Source: Hyphomicrobiales bacterium
GTDB taxonomy: Bacteria; Pseudomonadota; Alphaproteobacteria; Rhizobiales; Xanthobacteraceae
Assembly: GCA_017305665.1 (NCBI GenBank)
Contig: JAFKKH010000014.1
Location: forward strand, 124,001-188,000
Length of the DNA: 64,000 nt
Direction of reading: 5' to 3'
The first letter of the stretch is position 1. Each line of letters starts with the position of its first letter. Below are positions 48,167-56,967 of this stretch, piece by piece. The notes under the pieces were generated by a model, which saw only the letters and a list, made by a program, of their open reading frames with translations, was not told the DNA's origin and did no database searches. Position numbers and translations under genes: made by a program.

Positions 48167-48634
48167 ATGAGTGCAATGAACGTCACGATCCGGCCTGCGC
48201 GACGCGACGATGTTCGAATGATTGTTGGGATGCTCGCCGACGATCATCTCGGCAAGGCGCGCGAGCGTCTGGAGGATCCGCTGCCGGCGTCGTACTTCCG
48301 CGCGTTCGACGCCGTCGCCAACGATCGCAACATCCAGTTGGTCGTTGCCGAAGATGGTGACGGCAAGGTGATCGGATGTCTGCAACTCTGCATCCTGCCG
48401 GGGATTAGTTCGCAGGGCGCCTCGCGCGCCCTGATCGAGGACGTTCGGGTGGCGTCGCACCAGCGCAGCCGCGGCATCGGCGAGCAACTCGTGCAATGGG
48501 CGGTGGCGGAGGCGCGTGCCAAGGGATGCGTCCTGGTGGAGTTGCTCACTCATCAGACCCGTGTCGACGCTCAACGCTTCTATGCGCGGCTCGGATTCGC
48601 CGCGAGTCATGTCGGGATGACGCTGCGGTTCTAG
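48167..48634 (+). CDS. GNAT-family N-acetyltransferase
   Basis: 155 aa from ATG 48167 (GGAAGACATC upstream). The acetyl-CoA site is LIEDVRVASHQRSRGIGEQL with R-S-R-G-I-G, and the end is RFYARLGFAASHVGMTLRF. This is a stand-alone small acetyltransferase; the acceptor is unknown. It follows the GST by 16 bases. Confidence 0.9.
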   Translation: MSAMNVTIRPARRDDVRMIVGMLADDHLGKARERLEDPLPASYFRAFDAVANDRNIQLVVAEDGDGKVIGCLQLCILPGISSQGASRALIEDVRVASHQRSRGIGEQLVQWAVAEARAKGCVLVELLTHQTRVDAQRFYARLGFAASHVGMTLRF

Positions 48635-48734
48635 CGCCTCGATCTCCGGATCGTGAGTTCGCTTTGGATCAAGGGAACCGGAACGGCGACGGATGCCGCT
48701 CGTTGGTGCTGTGTCATCAACGATGGAGCGACCC

Positions 48735-49124
48735 ATGCGATCCCGAATGACTCTTTCCGCTCTCGCGGCAGCGACGTTCATCGGTTCATTGGCTCTGACC
48801 AGTGCCTATGCCGCAGGTCCGGGCACCGCCGGTGCTGGCACATCGGGCGGCATGCCGAGTGCCGGTTCTGTGAACAGCCAGAACTCCGGCTCGGCAGGCA
48901 TCCGGTCGGCGCCCGGCGGCTCGTCCACCACAGCTACCGGGATCGGCATGAATGGCACGCCGGGTACGACGACAGGCACGGGACTTAACAGCGGCAGCAC
49001 CGGCACGGTGCCCGGCGCGCCCAACACATCGACTCCCGGACATATCGGCACCGGCGCATCGCCGAGCGGCTTGCCTGGCGACGATCCGAACGCGCCCGGC
49101 TATCCCGGCCGTATCGGCCACTAG
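48735..49124 (+). CDS. Secreted Gly/Ser/Thr-rich low-complexity protein
   Basis: 129 aa from ATG 48735 (GGAGCGACC upstream). Signal peptide MRSRMTLSALAAATFIGSLA then LTSAYA. The mature part is dominated by Gly, Ser, Thr, Pro and Asn in short repeats (PGTAGAGTSGGMPSAGSVNS and NGTPGTTTGTGLNSGSTGTV), giving a disordered, glycine-rich surface-type protein. No known domain. Function unknown. Confidence 0.75.
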   Translation: MRSRMTLSALAAATFIGSLALTSAYAAGPGTAGAGTSGGMPSAGSVNSQNSGSAGIRSAPGGSSTTATGIGMNGTPGTTTGTGLNSGSTGTVPGAPNTSTPGHIGTGASPSGLPGDDPNAPGYPGRIGH

Positions 49125-49160
49125 AGCATTTCAAATTTTGACCGGAATGCATTCACTCAA

Positions 49161-49227
49161 GCGTCATTGCGAGTTCACGAAAAATTGGCTCTTGCCAATT
49201 TTGCGCTGAGCGAAGCAATCCGGTTCT
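49161..49227. repeat. Repeat of the GTCATTGCGAG / GAAGCAATCC type
   Basis: GCGTCATTGCGAG and GAGCGAAGCAATCCGG bound a perfect inner hairpin, AAAATTGGC and GCCAATTTT around TCTT (49181-49202). The outer arms are the common bacterial intergenic repeat words. Confidence 0.65.
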
Positions 49228-49421
49228 TTCTAGAGAGCTGGCGAGCGGCTGTGACGAACTGTCGCTCGCTTGCCTTGTGTGCTGCGATGATTGCGGAAGT
49301 GGCTCCGCTATTCGTTCTGCTTAACGTGCGGTCAACTAACAGCCGGATCGTAATTATTTTCTTCAAACCGGTGTGCGTGCTTTGGCGTATTGAATACCGG
49401 GCCGTATTGGATTCCCGCGCA

Positions 49422-49628
49422 ATGAAAAATTACACGATCGTCAAGGTCGGCAACGATTATGTCGTGCGGGCCAAGGAGCAAAGCGTTCTCAAGGTCGCAA
49501 GTCGTCGCCGAGCTGCCAAGCTTGTGGTGGAGGCCGCGGAGCTTCTCCATCAACCGCGTGCAGACGACGCTGCGTCGGCATCGGCAGACGAGTCCTCCAG
49601 CGCGCCAGACGCTCCTGAAGGTTCTTGA
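49422..49628 (+). CDS. Small basic/acidic-tailed hypothetical protein
   Basis: 68 aa from ATG 49422. Sequence MKNYTIVKVGNDYVVRAKEQ, then SVLKVASRRRAAKLVVEAAE and LLHQPRADDAASASADESSS. The N-terminal half resembles a small beta-beta-alpha unit (DUF2188-like in pattern only), and the C-terminus is acidic, Ser/Ala-rich. No clear ribosome site was found. It stands alone between a repeat-bearing gap and serC. Function unknown. Confidence 0.6.
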   Translation: MKNYTIVKVGNDYVVRAKEQSVLKVASRRRAAKLVVEAAELLHQPRADDAASASADESSSAPDAPEGS

Positions 49629-49707
49629 CGACAACGGGCGTTTCCCATATCTCCGCCAGTGGGACACCTCCCCCCAACGGGAGGCTTACTATCTGGAAGG
49701 GTAGACG

Positions 49708-50880
49708 ATGACTGCAGCGAAGCCCGCTTCGCGGCCGAATGTGCCGCATTTCTCCTCCGGCCCCTGTGCCAAGCGCCCCGGCTGGACCCCCGAAAAACTC
49801 AAGGACGCCGCCCTCGGCCGCTCGCATCGCGCGAAGATCGGCAAGGCCAAGCTCAAGCTCGCGATCGAGACGACGCGCGAGGTGCTGGAAATTCCGGCCG
49901 ACTACAAGATCGGCATCGTGCCCGCCTCCGATACCGGCGCGGTCGAGATGGCGCTGTGGTCGCTGCTCGGCGCACGGCCGGTCACGACGATTGCCTGGGA
50001 ATCCTTCGGCGAGGGCTGGGTCAGCGACATCATCAAGGAATTGAAGCTCAAGGATGTCACCAAGCTGCATGCCGGCTACGGCGAAATCCCGGATCTCGGC
50101 AAGGCCGACCCGAAGTCGGATATCGTCTTCACCTGGAACGGCACCACCTCCGGCGTGCGCGTGCCGAACGCGGAATGGATCAGCGCAAACCGGGAAGGCC
50201 TGACGATCTGTGACGCCACCTCGGCGGCGTTCGCGCAGCCGCTCGACTGGGCCAAGCTCGATGTCGTGACGTTCTCCTGGCAGAAGGCGCTCGGTGGCGA
50301 GGCCGCGCATGGCATGCTGGTGCTCAGCCCGCGTGCGGTCGAACGGCTCGAGACCTACAAGCCGGCGTGGCCGCTGCCGAAGATTTTCCGCATGACCAAG
50401 GGCGGCAAGCTCAATCAGGGCATCTTCGAGGGCGAGACCATCAACACGCCGTCGATGCTGTGCGTCGAGGACTATCTCGACACGCTAGCCTGGGCGAAGT
50501 CGGTCGGCGGCCTCAAGGGCCTGATGGCGCGTGCCGATGCCAACACCAAGGTGATCGCCGACTGGAAGGCGAAGACGCCGTGGATCGATTTCCTCGCGAA
50601 GGATCCGGCGATCCGCTCCAACACCTCGGTGTGCCTGAAGGTCATCGATCCCGCGATCACGTCGCTGTCGGCCGATGCGCAGTCGGACTTCGCCAAGAAA
50701 CTCGTCGCCGCGGTCGAGAAGGAAGGCGCCGGCTATGATTTTGCGCACTATCGCGATGCGCCGGCGGGCCTGCGCATCTGGTGCGGCGCGACCGTCGAAG
50801 CCAGGGACGTCGAGCTGCTGACGCAGTGGATCGACTGGGCTTTCGCCGAGACCAAGGCCACGCTCGCAAAGGCAGCGTGA
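49708..50880 (+). CDS. serC: Phosphoserine aminotransferase
   Basis: 390 aa, long alphaproteobacterial type. Early motif [20 protein letters not shown]; middle [23 protein letters not shown] Lys in [15 protein letters not shown] (about residue 193). The enzyme makes 3-phosphoserine from 3-phosphohydroxypyruvate and glutamate, the second step of serine synthesis. It lies directly before serA in the same direction, with a 216-base repeat-filled gap. Confidence 0.97.
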   Translation: MTAAKPASRPNVPHFSSGPCAKRPGWTPEKLKDAALGRSHRAKIGKAKLKLAIETTREVLEIPADYKIGIVPASDTGAVEMALWSLLGARPVTTIAWESFGEGWVSDIIKELKLKDVTKLHAGYGEIPDLGKADPKSDIVFTWNGTTSGVRVPNAEWISANREGLTICDATSAAFAQPLDWAKLDVVTFSWQKALGGEAAHGMLVLSPRAVERLETYKPAWPLPKIFRMTKGGKLNQGIFEGETINTPSMLCVEDYLDTLAWAKSVGGLKGLMARADANTKVIADWKAKTPWIDFLAKDPAIRSNTSVCLKVIDPAITSLSADAQSDFAKKLVAAVEKEGAGYDFAHYRDAPAGLRIWCGATVEARDVELLTQWIDWAFAETKATLAKAA

Positions 50881-50887
50881 TGCTTAT

Positions 50888-51087
50888 CACCTCGCCCCGC
50901 TCTTGCGGGGAGAGGTCGACCGCATAGCGGTCGGGTGAGGGGCTTCTTGCTTCACACCCAGACATCAATGCCCTTCATCCCGACCTTCTCCCCGTAAGAA
51001 CGGGGAGAAGGTGAAGAATTTCGGTTCGTAAAACTTCACCCCACCCCGGCGCTGCGCGCCGACCCTCCCCTCAAGGGGAGGGTGGAG
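50888..51087. repeat. Three G/C-rich palindromic repeats between serC and serA
   Basis: Unit one is the CTCGCCCCGCTCTTGCGGGG-type hairpin to about 50942. Unit two is ACCTTCTCCCCG and CGGGGAGAAGGT around TAAGAA (50983-51012). Unit three is ACCCTCCCCT and AGGGGAGGGT around CA (51062-51083). The last unit runs into GGAGG (51084-51088), the Shine-Dalgarno of serA. The same words recur inside uvrB and at 63774-63923. Confidence 0.75.
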
Positions 51088-51096
51088 GACAACATC

Positions 51097-52686
51097 ATGA
51101 CTAAACCCAAAGTTCTCATTTCCGATGCGCTGTCGCCCGCCGCCGTGCAGATCTTCAAGGATCGCGGCATCGAGGTCGATTTCCAGCCGAACCTCGGCAA
51201 GGACAAGGAAAAGCTCGCCGAGATCATCGGCAACTACGACGGTCTCGCGATCCGCTCCGCCACCAAGGCGACGGCGAAGATTCTCGAGAAGGCGAAGAAG
51301 CTGAAGGTCATCGGCCGCGCCGGCATCGGCGTGGACAACGTCGAGATTCCTGCGGCGACCGCCAAGGGCATCATCGTGATGAACACGCCGTTCGGTAATT
51401 CGATCACCACCGCCGAGCACGCCATTACCCTGATGCTGGCGCTGGCGCGCGAAATCCCGCAGGCCGATGCCTCGACCCAGGCCGGCAAGTGGGAGAAGAA
51501 CCGCTTCATGGGCGTCGAGATCACCAACAAGGTGCTCGGAGTCATCGGCTGCGGCAACATCGGCGCCATCGTCGCGGATCGCGCGCTCGGCCTGAAGATG
51601 AAGGTGATCGCGTTCGATCCGTATCTGTCGCCGGAGCGGGCCAAGGATCTCGGCGTCGAGAAGGTCGAACTCGACGATCTGCTGAAGCGCGCCGATTTCA
51701 TCACGCTGCATACGCCGCTGACCGACAAGACCCGCAACATCCTCGACGCCGCGGCACTGGCGAAGACCCGGAAGGGTGTGCGCATCGTCAACTGCGCCCG
51801 CGGCGGCCTGGTCGACGAGCAGGCGCTGGTCGACGCCTTGAATTCCAAGCATGTCGCGGGTGCCGCGTTCGACGTGTTCGTCGAGGAGCCGGCTACCACC
51901 AACGTGCTGTTCGGCCATCCCAACGTGATCTGCACGCCGCATCTCGGCGCGGCCACCACGGAGGCGCAGGAGAACGTCGCGCTGCAGGTCGCAGAGCAGA
52001 TGTCGGACTATCTCTTGAGCGGCGCGATCTCCAATGCCGTCAACTTCCCGTCGATCACGGCCGAGGAAGCGCCGAAGTTGAAGCCGTTCATCGAGCTTGC
52101 GGAAAAGCTCGGCTCGTTCGCGGGCCAACTCACCGAGAGCGGAATTTCCAAGGTGACCATCACTTACGAGGGGCAGGTCGCCGAAATGAAGATCAAGGCG
52201 CTGACCTCGGCGGCGCTGTCGGGCCTGCTGCGTCCCATGCTGGGCGACGTCAACGTCGTCTCCGCGCCCGTCGTCGCCAAGGAGCGCGGCATGGTGGTGG
52301 ACGAGGTCGTGCGCGCGGCCGAGAGCGACTACGAGAGCCTGATCACAGTGACGGTCTCCACCGAGCGGCAGGAGCGGTCGGTGTCCGGCACGGTCTATGC
52401 CGACGGTCAGCCGCGTCTGGTCGACATCAAGGGCATCCGGGTCGATGCCGAGTTCGGCAAGTCGATGATCTACATCACCAACGAGGACAAGCCGGGCTTC
52501 ATCGGCAAGTTCGCGAGCCTGCTCGGCGATGCCAAGGTCAACATCGCGACCTTCCACCTCGGCCGCAACAAGCAGGGCGGCGACGCCATCGCACTGGTCG
52601 AGATCGACGGTGCGGTGCCGGCCGACGTGCTCGCCAAGGTGCAGACCCTGCCGCAGGTCAAGCAGGCCAAAGCGCTGACGTTCTAA
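51097..52686 (+). CDS. serA: D-3-phosphoglycerate dehydrogenase
   Basis: 529 aa, the long form with ASB and ACT domains. ATG 51097 (MTKPKVLISDALSPAAVQIF) is preceded by GGAGG within the repeat. The NAD-binding motif is GVIGCGNIGAIV (151-156), catalytic Arg is in NCARGGLVDE (235), Glu and His in FVEEPATTNVLFGHPNVICT and PHLGAATTEAQENVAL (264, 282). The ACT domain is near residues 455-529. It opens serine synthesis by oxidising 3-phosphoglycerate. Repeat B follows it. Confidence 0.98.
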   Translation: MTKPKVLISDALSPAAVQIFKDRGIEVDFQPNLGKDKEKLAEIIGNYDGLAIRSATKATAKILEKAKKLKVIGRAGIGVDNVEIPAATAKGIIVMNTPFGNSITTAEHAITLMLALAREIPQADASTQAGKWEKNRFMGVEITNKVLGVIGCGNIGAIVADRALGLKMKVIAFDPYLSPERAKDLGVEKVELDDLLKRADFITLHTPLTDKTRNILDAAALAKTRKGVRIVNCARGGLVDEQALVDALNSKHVAGAAFDVFVEEPATTNVLFGHPNVICTPHLGAATTEAQENVALQVAEQMSDYLLSGAISNAVNFPSITAEEAPKLKPFIELAEKLGSFAGQLTESGISKVTITYEGQVAEMKIKALTSAALSGLLRPMLGDVNVVSAPVVAKERGMVVDEVVRAAESDYESLITVTVSTERQERSVSGTVYADGQPRLVDIKGIRVDAEFGKSMIYITNEDKPGFIGKFASLLGDAKVNIATFHLGRNKQGGDAIALVEIDGAVPADVLAKVQTLPQVKQAKALTF

Positions 52687-52715
52687 AGCGGGACGCTTGA
52701 GGTTTACGCGACGGC

Positions 52716-52800
52716 GTCATCCTGAGGTGCGAGCGTAAGCGAGCCTCGAAGGATCGCCGTCGCCCTTCGAGGCGTGCAAGAGCGCGCGCCTCAGGATGAC
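52716..52800. repeat. Intergenic palindromic repeat, GTCATCCTGAGG type
   Basis: GTCATCCTGAGG (52716-52727) and CCTCAGGATGAC (52789-52800) are exact complements; internal GCCTCGAAGGATC and CCCTTCGAGGC form a second arm. It lies between serA and the convergent EamA gene. Confidence 0.8.
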
Positions 52801-52853
52801 ACTCTCGTTTCCGTATTGGTTCACTCGGTTCTAGAGCGGGATCTCTGCGCCGA

Positions 52854-53801
52854 TCAGGCCGCGCGAACGGCCGCGGGCGTCTGCCGCGACGCAATGACGA
52901 CGCCGGCCAGCACCAGCGCGTAGCCGACCAGATGGAACGGGCGCAGCGTCTCGCCGAGGAACAGGATCGCCATCGCCGAGCCGAACACCGGCATCAGATG
53001 CTGGAACGGTGCGGCGCGGTTCGGCCCGATCAGCGCGACGCCGCGGTTGAAGAACAGGTAGGCCAGCGCCGACGGGAAGATCGCGACATAAGCCAGCGTG
53101 GCGAAGGTCAGGCCATCGAAGGTCAGCGTCGCATTGCCCGACGCAAGTTCCCACACTGAAAACGGCACCAGCATCAGCGCACCGCAGCCCGTCGTGAAGC
53201 CGATCAGCGAGAGTTGATGGGTTCTCGGCCGTCGCGGCATCAGCGCGGAATAGAGGCCGAACGCGAACATGCAGGCGGCGTACATCAGGTCGCCCTTGTT
53301 GAGGCGGATGCTCGCAAGCGCGGTGATGTCGCCGTGAAGGATGATGGTCAGCACGCCCGCGAGCGAAATCGCGATGCCGAGCGATTGCCAGCGGGTCAGG
53401 CGCACGCCGAACAGCGTCAGCGACCACAACGCCACGAACAGCGGCCCCGACGATTGCATCAGCAGGCCGTTCAGGGCCTCGGTGTACTGCATCGCTGCGT
53501 AGGACAGCACGTTGTTGATGGCGAAACCGGTCGCCGAGAAGGTCAGCATCAGCGGCCAGTGGGAAATCAGGGTTTTCCAGTCGCGGCGCAGGTGCGGCCA
53601 TGCGAACGGCAGCAGCAGGAGGAAGGTGCCCAACCAGCGGAAACAGGAGAGGGTGATCGGCGGGACGTGGCCCGCGACATAGCGTGCCAGCACCACGTTA
53701 CCGGCCCAGAACAGCGAGGTCAGGGAGAGCAGCAGATAAGGCTGGTTGCCGAGCCATGTGATCGGCGAGACGGGGGTGGGCGGTGATGCGGGGGGCGTCA
53801 T
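52854..53801 (-). CDS. EamA/DMT-family transporter
   Basis: 315 aa, ten transmembrane helices in two EamA halves. The first half opens LGNQPYLLLSLTSLFWAGNV and VLARYVAGHVPPITLSCFRW; the second half has YLFFNRGVALIGPNRAAPFQ and LMPVFGSAMAILFLGETLRP. These are typical DMT features. Substrate is unknown (amino acids, metabolites or drugs). The next gene leftward-transcribed is a close paralogue, spaced 175 bases away. Confidence 0.9.
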   Translation of the reverse strand: MTPPASPPTPVSPITWLGNQPYLLLSLTSLFWAGNVVLARYVAGHVPPITLSCFRWLGTFLLLLPFAWPHLRRDWKTLISHWPLMLTFSATGFAINNVLSYAAMQYTEALNGLLMQSSGPLFVALWSLTLFGVRLTRWQSLGIAISLAGVLTIILHGDITALASIRLNKGDLMYAACMFAFGLYSALMPRRPRTHQLSLIGFTTGCGALMLVPFSVWELASGNATLTFDGLTFATLAYVAIFPSALAYLFFNRGVALIGPNRAAPFQHLMPVFGSAMAILFLGETLRPFHLVGYALVLAGVVIASRQTPAAVRAA

Positions 53802-53976
53802 GAATCGGTCGCTAGTACCCGCTTTCCTGAAGACGAACCCGCTGCAACTGATGCAGGAATTTCAAACCGGCGGTACTGGACCGACGTTGCACCGGTTTGG
53901 TAGCACGGCACAACACCTGTTCGTGCAAGGCTACAATGCCCTGGCGTAATCGGCGTCGTGTCTTGTCATGACGACG

Positions 53977-54942
53977 CTATGACGGCGGCGCGGCTTGCTC
54001 GCCTTCGGCCACCGGCGCCTTGGGCGCGCGCGCCGCGATGACCACGCCGGTCAGCACCAGTGCATAGCCGACCAGATGGAACATGTGCAGTTGTTCGCCG
54101 AGGAAGACGATCGCCATGATGGAGCCGAACGCCGGGATCAGGTGGAAGATCGGGGCGGCGCGGTTGGCGCCGATCAGTTGCACGCCGCGATTGAAAAAGA
54201 GGTAGGCCAGCGTCGAGGGAAACACCATCACATAGGCCAGCGCCAGCAGGTTCGGCAGGTCGATCTGCATCATCGGCCGGACCTTCATCTCCCACACCAC
54301 CAGCGGAATCTGCACGATCGCGCCGCAGCCGAAGGTGAAGGCGAGGAACGACATGCCGTCGATCGCCGGCCGCTTCAGCGCCATCACCGAATAGAAGCCG
54401 AAGATCGCCAGCGCCAGGATGAACAGCAGGTCGCCGTCGTTGAACCGGATCGCGGCGAGCGCGCTGAGGTCGCCCTTCAACAGGATCGCCAGCACGCCGA
54501 ACAACGAGACGCACAGCCCGATCCCCTGCTTCAGCGTCAGCGGGATGCCGAGCAGCGCCAGCGACCAGATCGCCACGAACAGCGGCCCGGCCGATTGCAG
54601 CAGCAGGATGTTGAGGGCTCCGGTTCGCTCCAGCGCGAGGTATTGCAGCGTGTTGAAGGCGCCGATGCCCGCGATCGAGATCAGCACCATGATGCCGAAA
54701 TGCCTGCGGATCACCGGCCAGTCCTGCACCAGGTAGCGCCACGAAAACGGCAGCACGATCAGGAACGCGCCGCCCCAGCGGATGAAAGCCAGCGTCACCG
54801 GCGGGATGTGGCCCGCGACTGCGCGGCCGATCACGGCATTGCCGGCCCAGAACAGCGCGGTCAGGCTCAGCAGCAGATAGGGCTGGTTGGCGAGCCAGTT
54901 GTTCGACGGCGCGGCGCTGGGGATGTGGTCGGTGGCGGCCAT
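53977..54942 (-). CDS. EamA/DMT-family transporter, paralogue
   Basis: 321 aa, paralogue of the 52854-53801 protein. The shared phrases are NQPYLLLSLTALFWAGNAVI, YLFFNRGVQLIGANRAAP and FHLIPAFGSIMAIVFLGEQL. Ten helices expected. Either a tandem duplication or a pair of related exporters. Substrate is unknown. Confidence 0.9.
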   Translation of the reverse strand: MAATDHIPSAAPSNNWLANQPYLLLSLTALFWAGNAVIGRAVAGHIPPVTLAFIRWGGAFLIVLPFSWRYLVQDWPVIRRHFGIMVLISIAGIGAFNTLQYLALERTGALNILLLQSAGPLFVAIWSLALLGIPLTLKQGIGLCVSLFGVLAILLKGDLSALAAIRFNDGDLLFILALAIFGFYSVMALKRPAIDGMSFLAFTFGCGAIVQIPLVVWEMKVRPMMQIDLPNLLALAYVMVFPSTLAYLFFNRGVQLIGANRAAPIFHLIPAFGSIMAIVFLGEQLHMFHLVGYALVLTGVVIAARAPKAPVAEGEQAAPPS

Positions 54943-55161
54943 TGTGAATCCGGTTACAGGCCGTGCAGGCGCCGCCCGGTTCTTCCGGGCCGAGGGCTGC
55001 CCGGCTCGTTCAGAGACACCGATTTGCGTTGCTCATCAATGGCGCTGTTGCATTGCGTCCATGCGTGAGGCGGAACGCGTGGCGTCCGGCTTTTGCGCTC
55101 ACGCTTGCCGGAGGAGCAGTGTAGCATGGGCCGATGTTGTTGACGTGATCACGGGTGAGAC

Positions 55162-56118
55162 ATGACGGGATCTTCGCATCGGCGCGAGCCATGGCCTGAA
55201 TTGCCCTATGCGGCGTGGCGCGACACCTGCGAGACCCTGCAGTTGTGGACACAGATCGTCGGCAAGGTGCGGCTGGTCCGGACGCCGTGGCTCAATCATT
55301 CCTGGCATGTGGCGCTGTATGTCACCGCGCGCGGATTGACGACCTCGCCAATTCCGGATGGCGCGCGCACTTTCCAGATCGATTTCGATTTTCTCGACCA
55401 CGTTCTGGTCATTGCGACCAGCGACGGCGCGCAGCGGCGGTTGCCGTTGAAGCCGCAATCGGTGGCTGCCTTCTATGCCGCGGTGATGGCGGCGCTGGCG
55501 GATCTCGGCATCGAGGTGACGATCGATGACATGCCGAACGAGATTGCCGATCCGACTCGCTTCGGTGACGACCGGCAGCACGCCTCGTACGACGCGGATG
55601 CGGCGCAGCGCTTCTGGCGCGTGCTGGCGAGCGCCGATCGCGTCTTCAGGCAATTCCGCACCGCGTTTCTCGGCAAATGCAGTCCGGTGCATTTCTTCTG
55701 GGGCAGCTTCGATCTCGCGGTGACGCGGTTTTCAGGCCGACGGGCGCCGCTGCATCCCGGCGGCGTTCCCAACCTTCCGGACGATGTCGCGCAAGAAGCC
55801 TATTCGCACGAGGTAAGCAGCGCCGGCTTCTGGCCGGGCGGAGGCGCGATCGACTATCCGGCGTTCTATTCCTACGCCTATCCCGCGCCGGATGGATTCG
55901 CGTCGGCACGCGTCAAGCCCGACGCCGCGTTCTTCAGCAAGGACCTCGGTGAATTCCTGCTGCCCTACGACGCGGTCCGCAGCGCGCCGTCGCCCGACGA
56001 TGCCTTGTTGCAATTCCTGCAGACAACCTATGAAGCGGCCGCGGATGGCGCCAAATGGGATCGTGCCGCGCTGGAATGCGCGCAGGGCAAACCGGGCCGG
56101 CCACGGCGGGTCTCGTAG
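55162..56118 (+). CDS. DUF5996 family protein
   Basis: 318 aa. It starts MTGSSHRREPWPELPYAAWR, has DTCETLQLWTQIVGKVRLVR, then TPWLNHSWHVALYVTARGLT and FRTAFLGKCSPVHFFWGSFD, with TRFSGRRAPLHPGG after it. The order matches DUF5996, whose activity is unknown. It is alone on its strand, and the convergent YbaK gene ends eight bases away. Confidence 0.87.
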   Translation: MTGSSHRREPWPELPYAAWRDTCETLQLWTQIVGKVRLVRTPWLNHSWHVALYVTARGLTTSPIPDGARTFQIDFDFLDHVLVIATSDGAQRRLPLKPQSVAAFYAAVMAALADLGIEVTIDDMPNEIADPTRFGDDRQHASYDADAAQRFWRVLASADRVFRQFRTAFLGKCSPVHFFWGSFDLAVTRFSGRRAPLHPGGVPNLPDDVAQEAYSHEVSSAGFWPGGGAIDYPAFYSYAYPAPDGFASARVKPDAAFFSKDLGEFLLPYDAVRSAPSPDDALLQFLQTTYEAAADGAKWDRAALECAQGKPGRPRRVS

Positions 56119-56125
56119 CCTCGCG

Positions 56126-56599
56126 TCAGGCCGTCACATCAGCAACGACGGCCTGAAGCGCCTTGCAGGCATCTTTGGGATCGAGCTGGATCTGCAGGCC
56201 GCGCTGGCCGCCGTTGATGAAGACTTTCGGCTCGTTGATTGCTGCGGCCTCGATCGCGGCCGGCACGCGCTTCTTCTGGCCGAACGGGCTGATGCCGCCG
56301 ACGTGATAGCCGGTGAGCCGCTCGGCATCCGCCGGGCGCATCATCTTCGCCGCCTTGCCGCCGAACGCACTCGCGAGCTTCTTCATGCTGATCTCGCGAT
56401 CCGACGGCACGATCACGCAGACCGGCTTGCCGTCGACTTCGGCCATCAGTGTTTTCAGCACGCGCCGTGGCTCCGCGCCGAGCGCGGCGGCGGCCTGCAG
56501 CCCGATGCTGTCGGCTTCGGGATCGTAGTCGTAGGCATGCAGCGTGAAGGCCACGCCGAGCTTTGCCAGCGTTTGCGTCGCGCGCGTGGTTTTTGACAT
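56126..56599 (-). CDS. ybaK: YbaK/EbsC-type Cys-tRNA(Pro) deacylase
   Basis: 157 aa. The fold opens SKTTRATQTLAKLGVAFTLH. Key parts are RVLKTLMAEVDGKPVCVIVP (containing the catalytic Lys), then MKKLASAFGGKAAKMMRPAD and GYHVGGISPFGQKKRVPAAI with the conserved GGISPFG. The enzyme hydrolyses mischarged Cys-tRNA(Pro). It ends opposite the DUF5996 gene. Confidence 0.93.
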   Translation of the reverse strand: MSKTTRATQTLAKLGVAFTLHAYDYDPEADSIGLQAAAALGAEPRRVLKTLMAEVDGKPVCVIVPSDREISMKKLASAFGGKAAKMMRPADAERLTGYHVGGISPFGQKKRVPAAIEAAAINEPKVFINGGQRGLQIQLDPKDACKALQAVVADVTA

Positions 56600-56727
56600 T
56601 GCGGTCCGACCCTGATGTCATGCCGGAAGAGGCGGCGGAAAATCGAGACATGGTCGTTTTGCCATGAAAGCAACAGGCGGGAAATCCCGCGGCACGGACG
56701 GCGCGCAACCAATGGATCGGATGTCGC

Positions 56728-56925
56728 ATGGATAAGCCTGCACCTCAGGATGATCCCGAGCCGGACGGCAGTCGCCGGGGCGCGCTGGTTGGCCTGGCGA
56801 TCGCCGTGGTGCTGCTCGTGGTCGGGCTCTGGCTCGCGCGCGAGCTTCATTCGGCGAGCCAGATTCAGGACTGCGTGATGTCGGGCCGCTCCAATTGCCA
56901 ACCCATCGACGCGCCGTCACGATAA
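56728..56925 (+). CDS. Small single-pass membrane protein (65 aa)
   Basis: 65 aa. The N-terminus is acidic (MDKPAPQDDPEPDGSRRGAL); residues about 20-42 are a transmembrane helix (VGLAIAVVLLVVGLWLAREL); the tail has two Cys (QDCVMSGRSNCQPID). The Cys pair would lie in the periplasm and could form a disulfide. It lies 42 bases before gamma-glutamyltransferase in the same direction and may share its transcript. Confidence 0.72.
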   Translation: MDKPAPQDDPEPDGSRRGALVGLAIAVVLLVVGLWLARELHSASQIQDCVMSGRSNCQPIDAPSR

Positions 56926-56967
56926 GTTGCCACACGACAACGAACAAAAAGGATGCAGGGCAGGATC

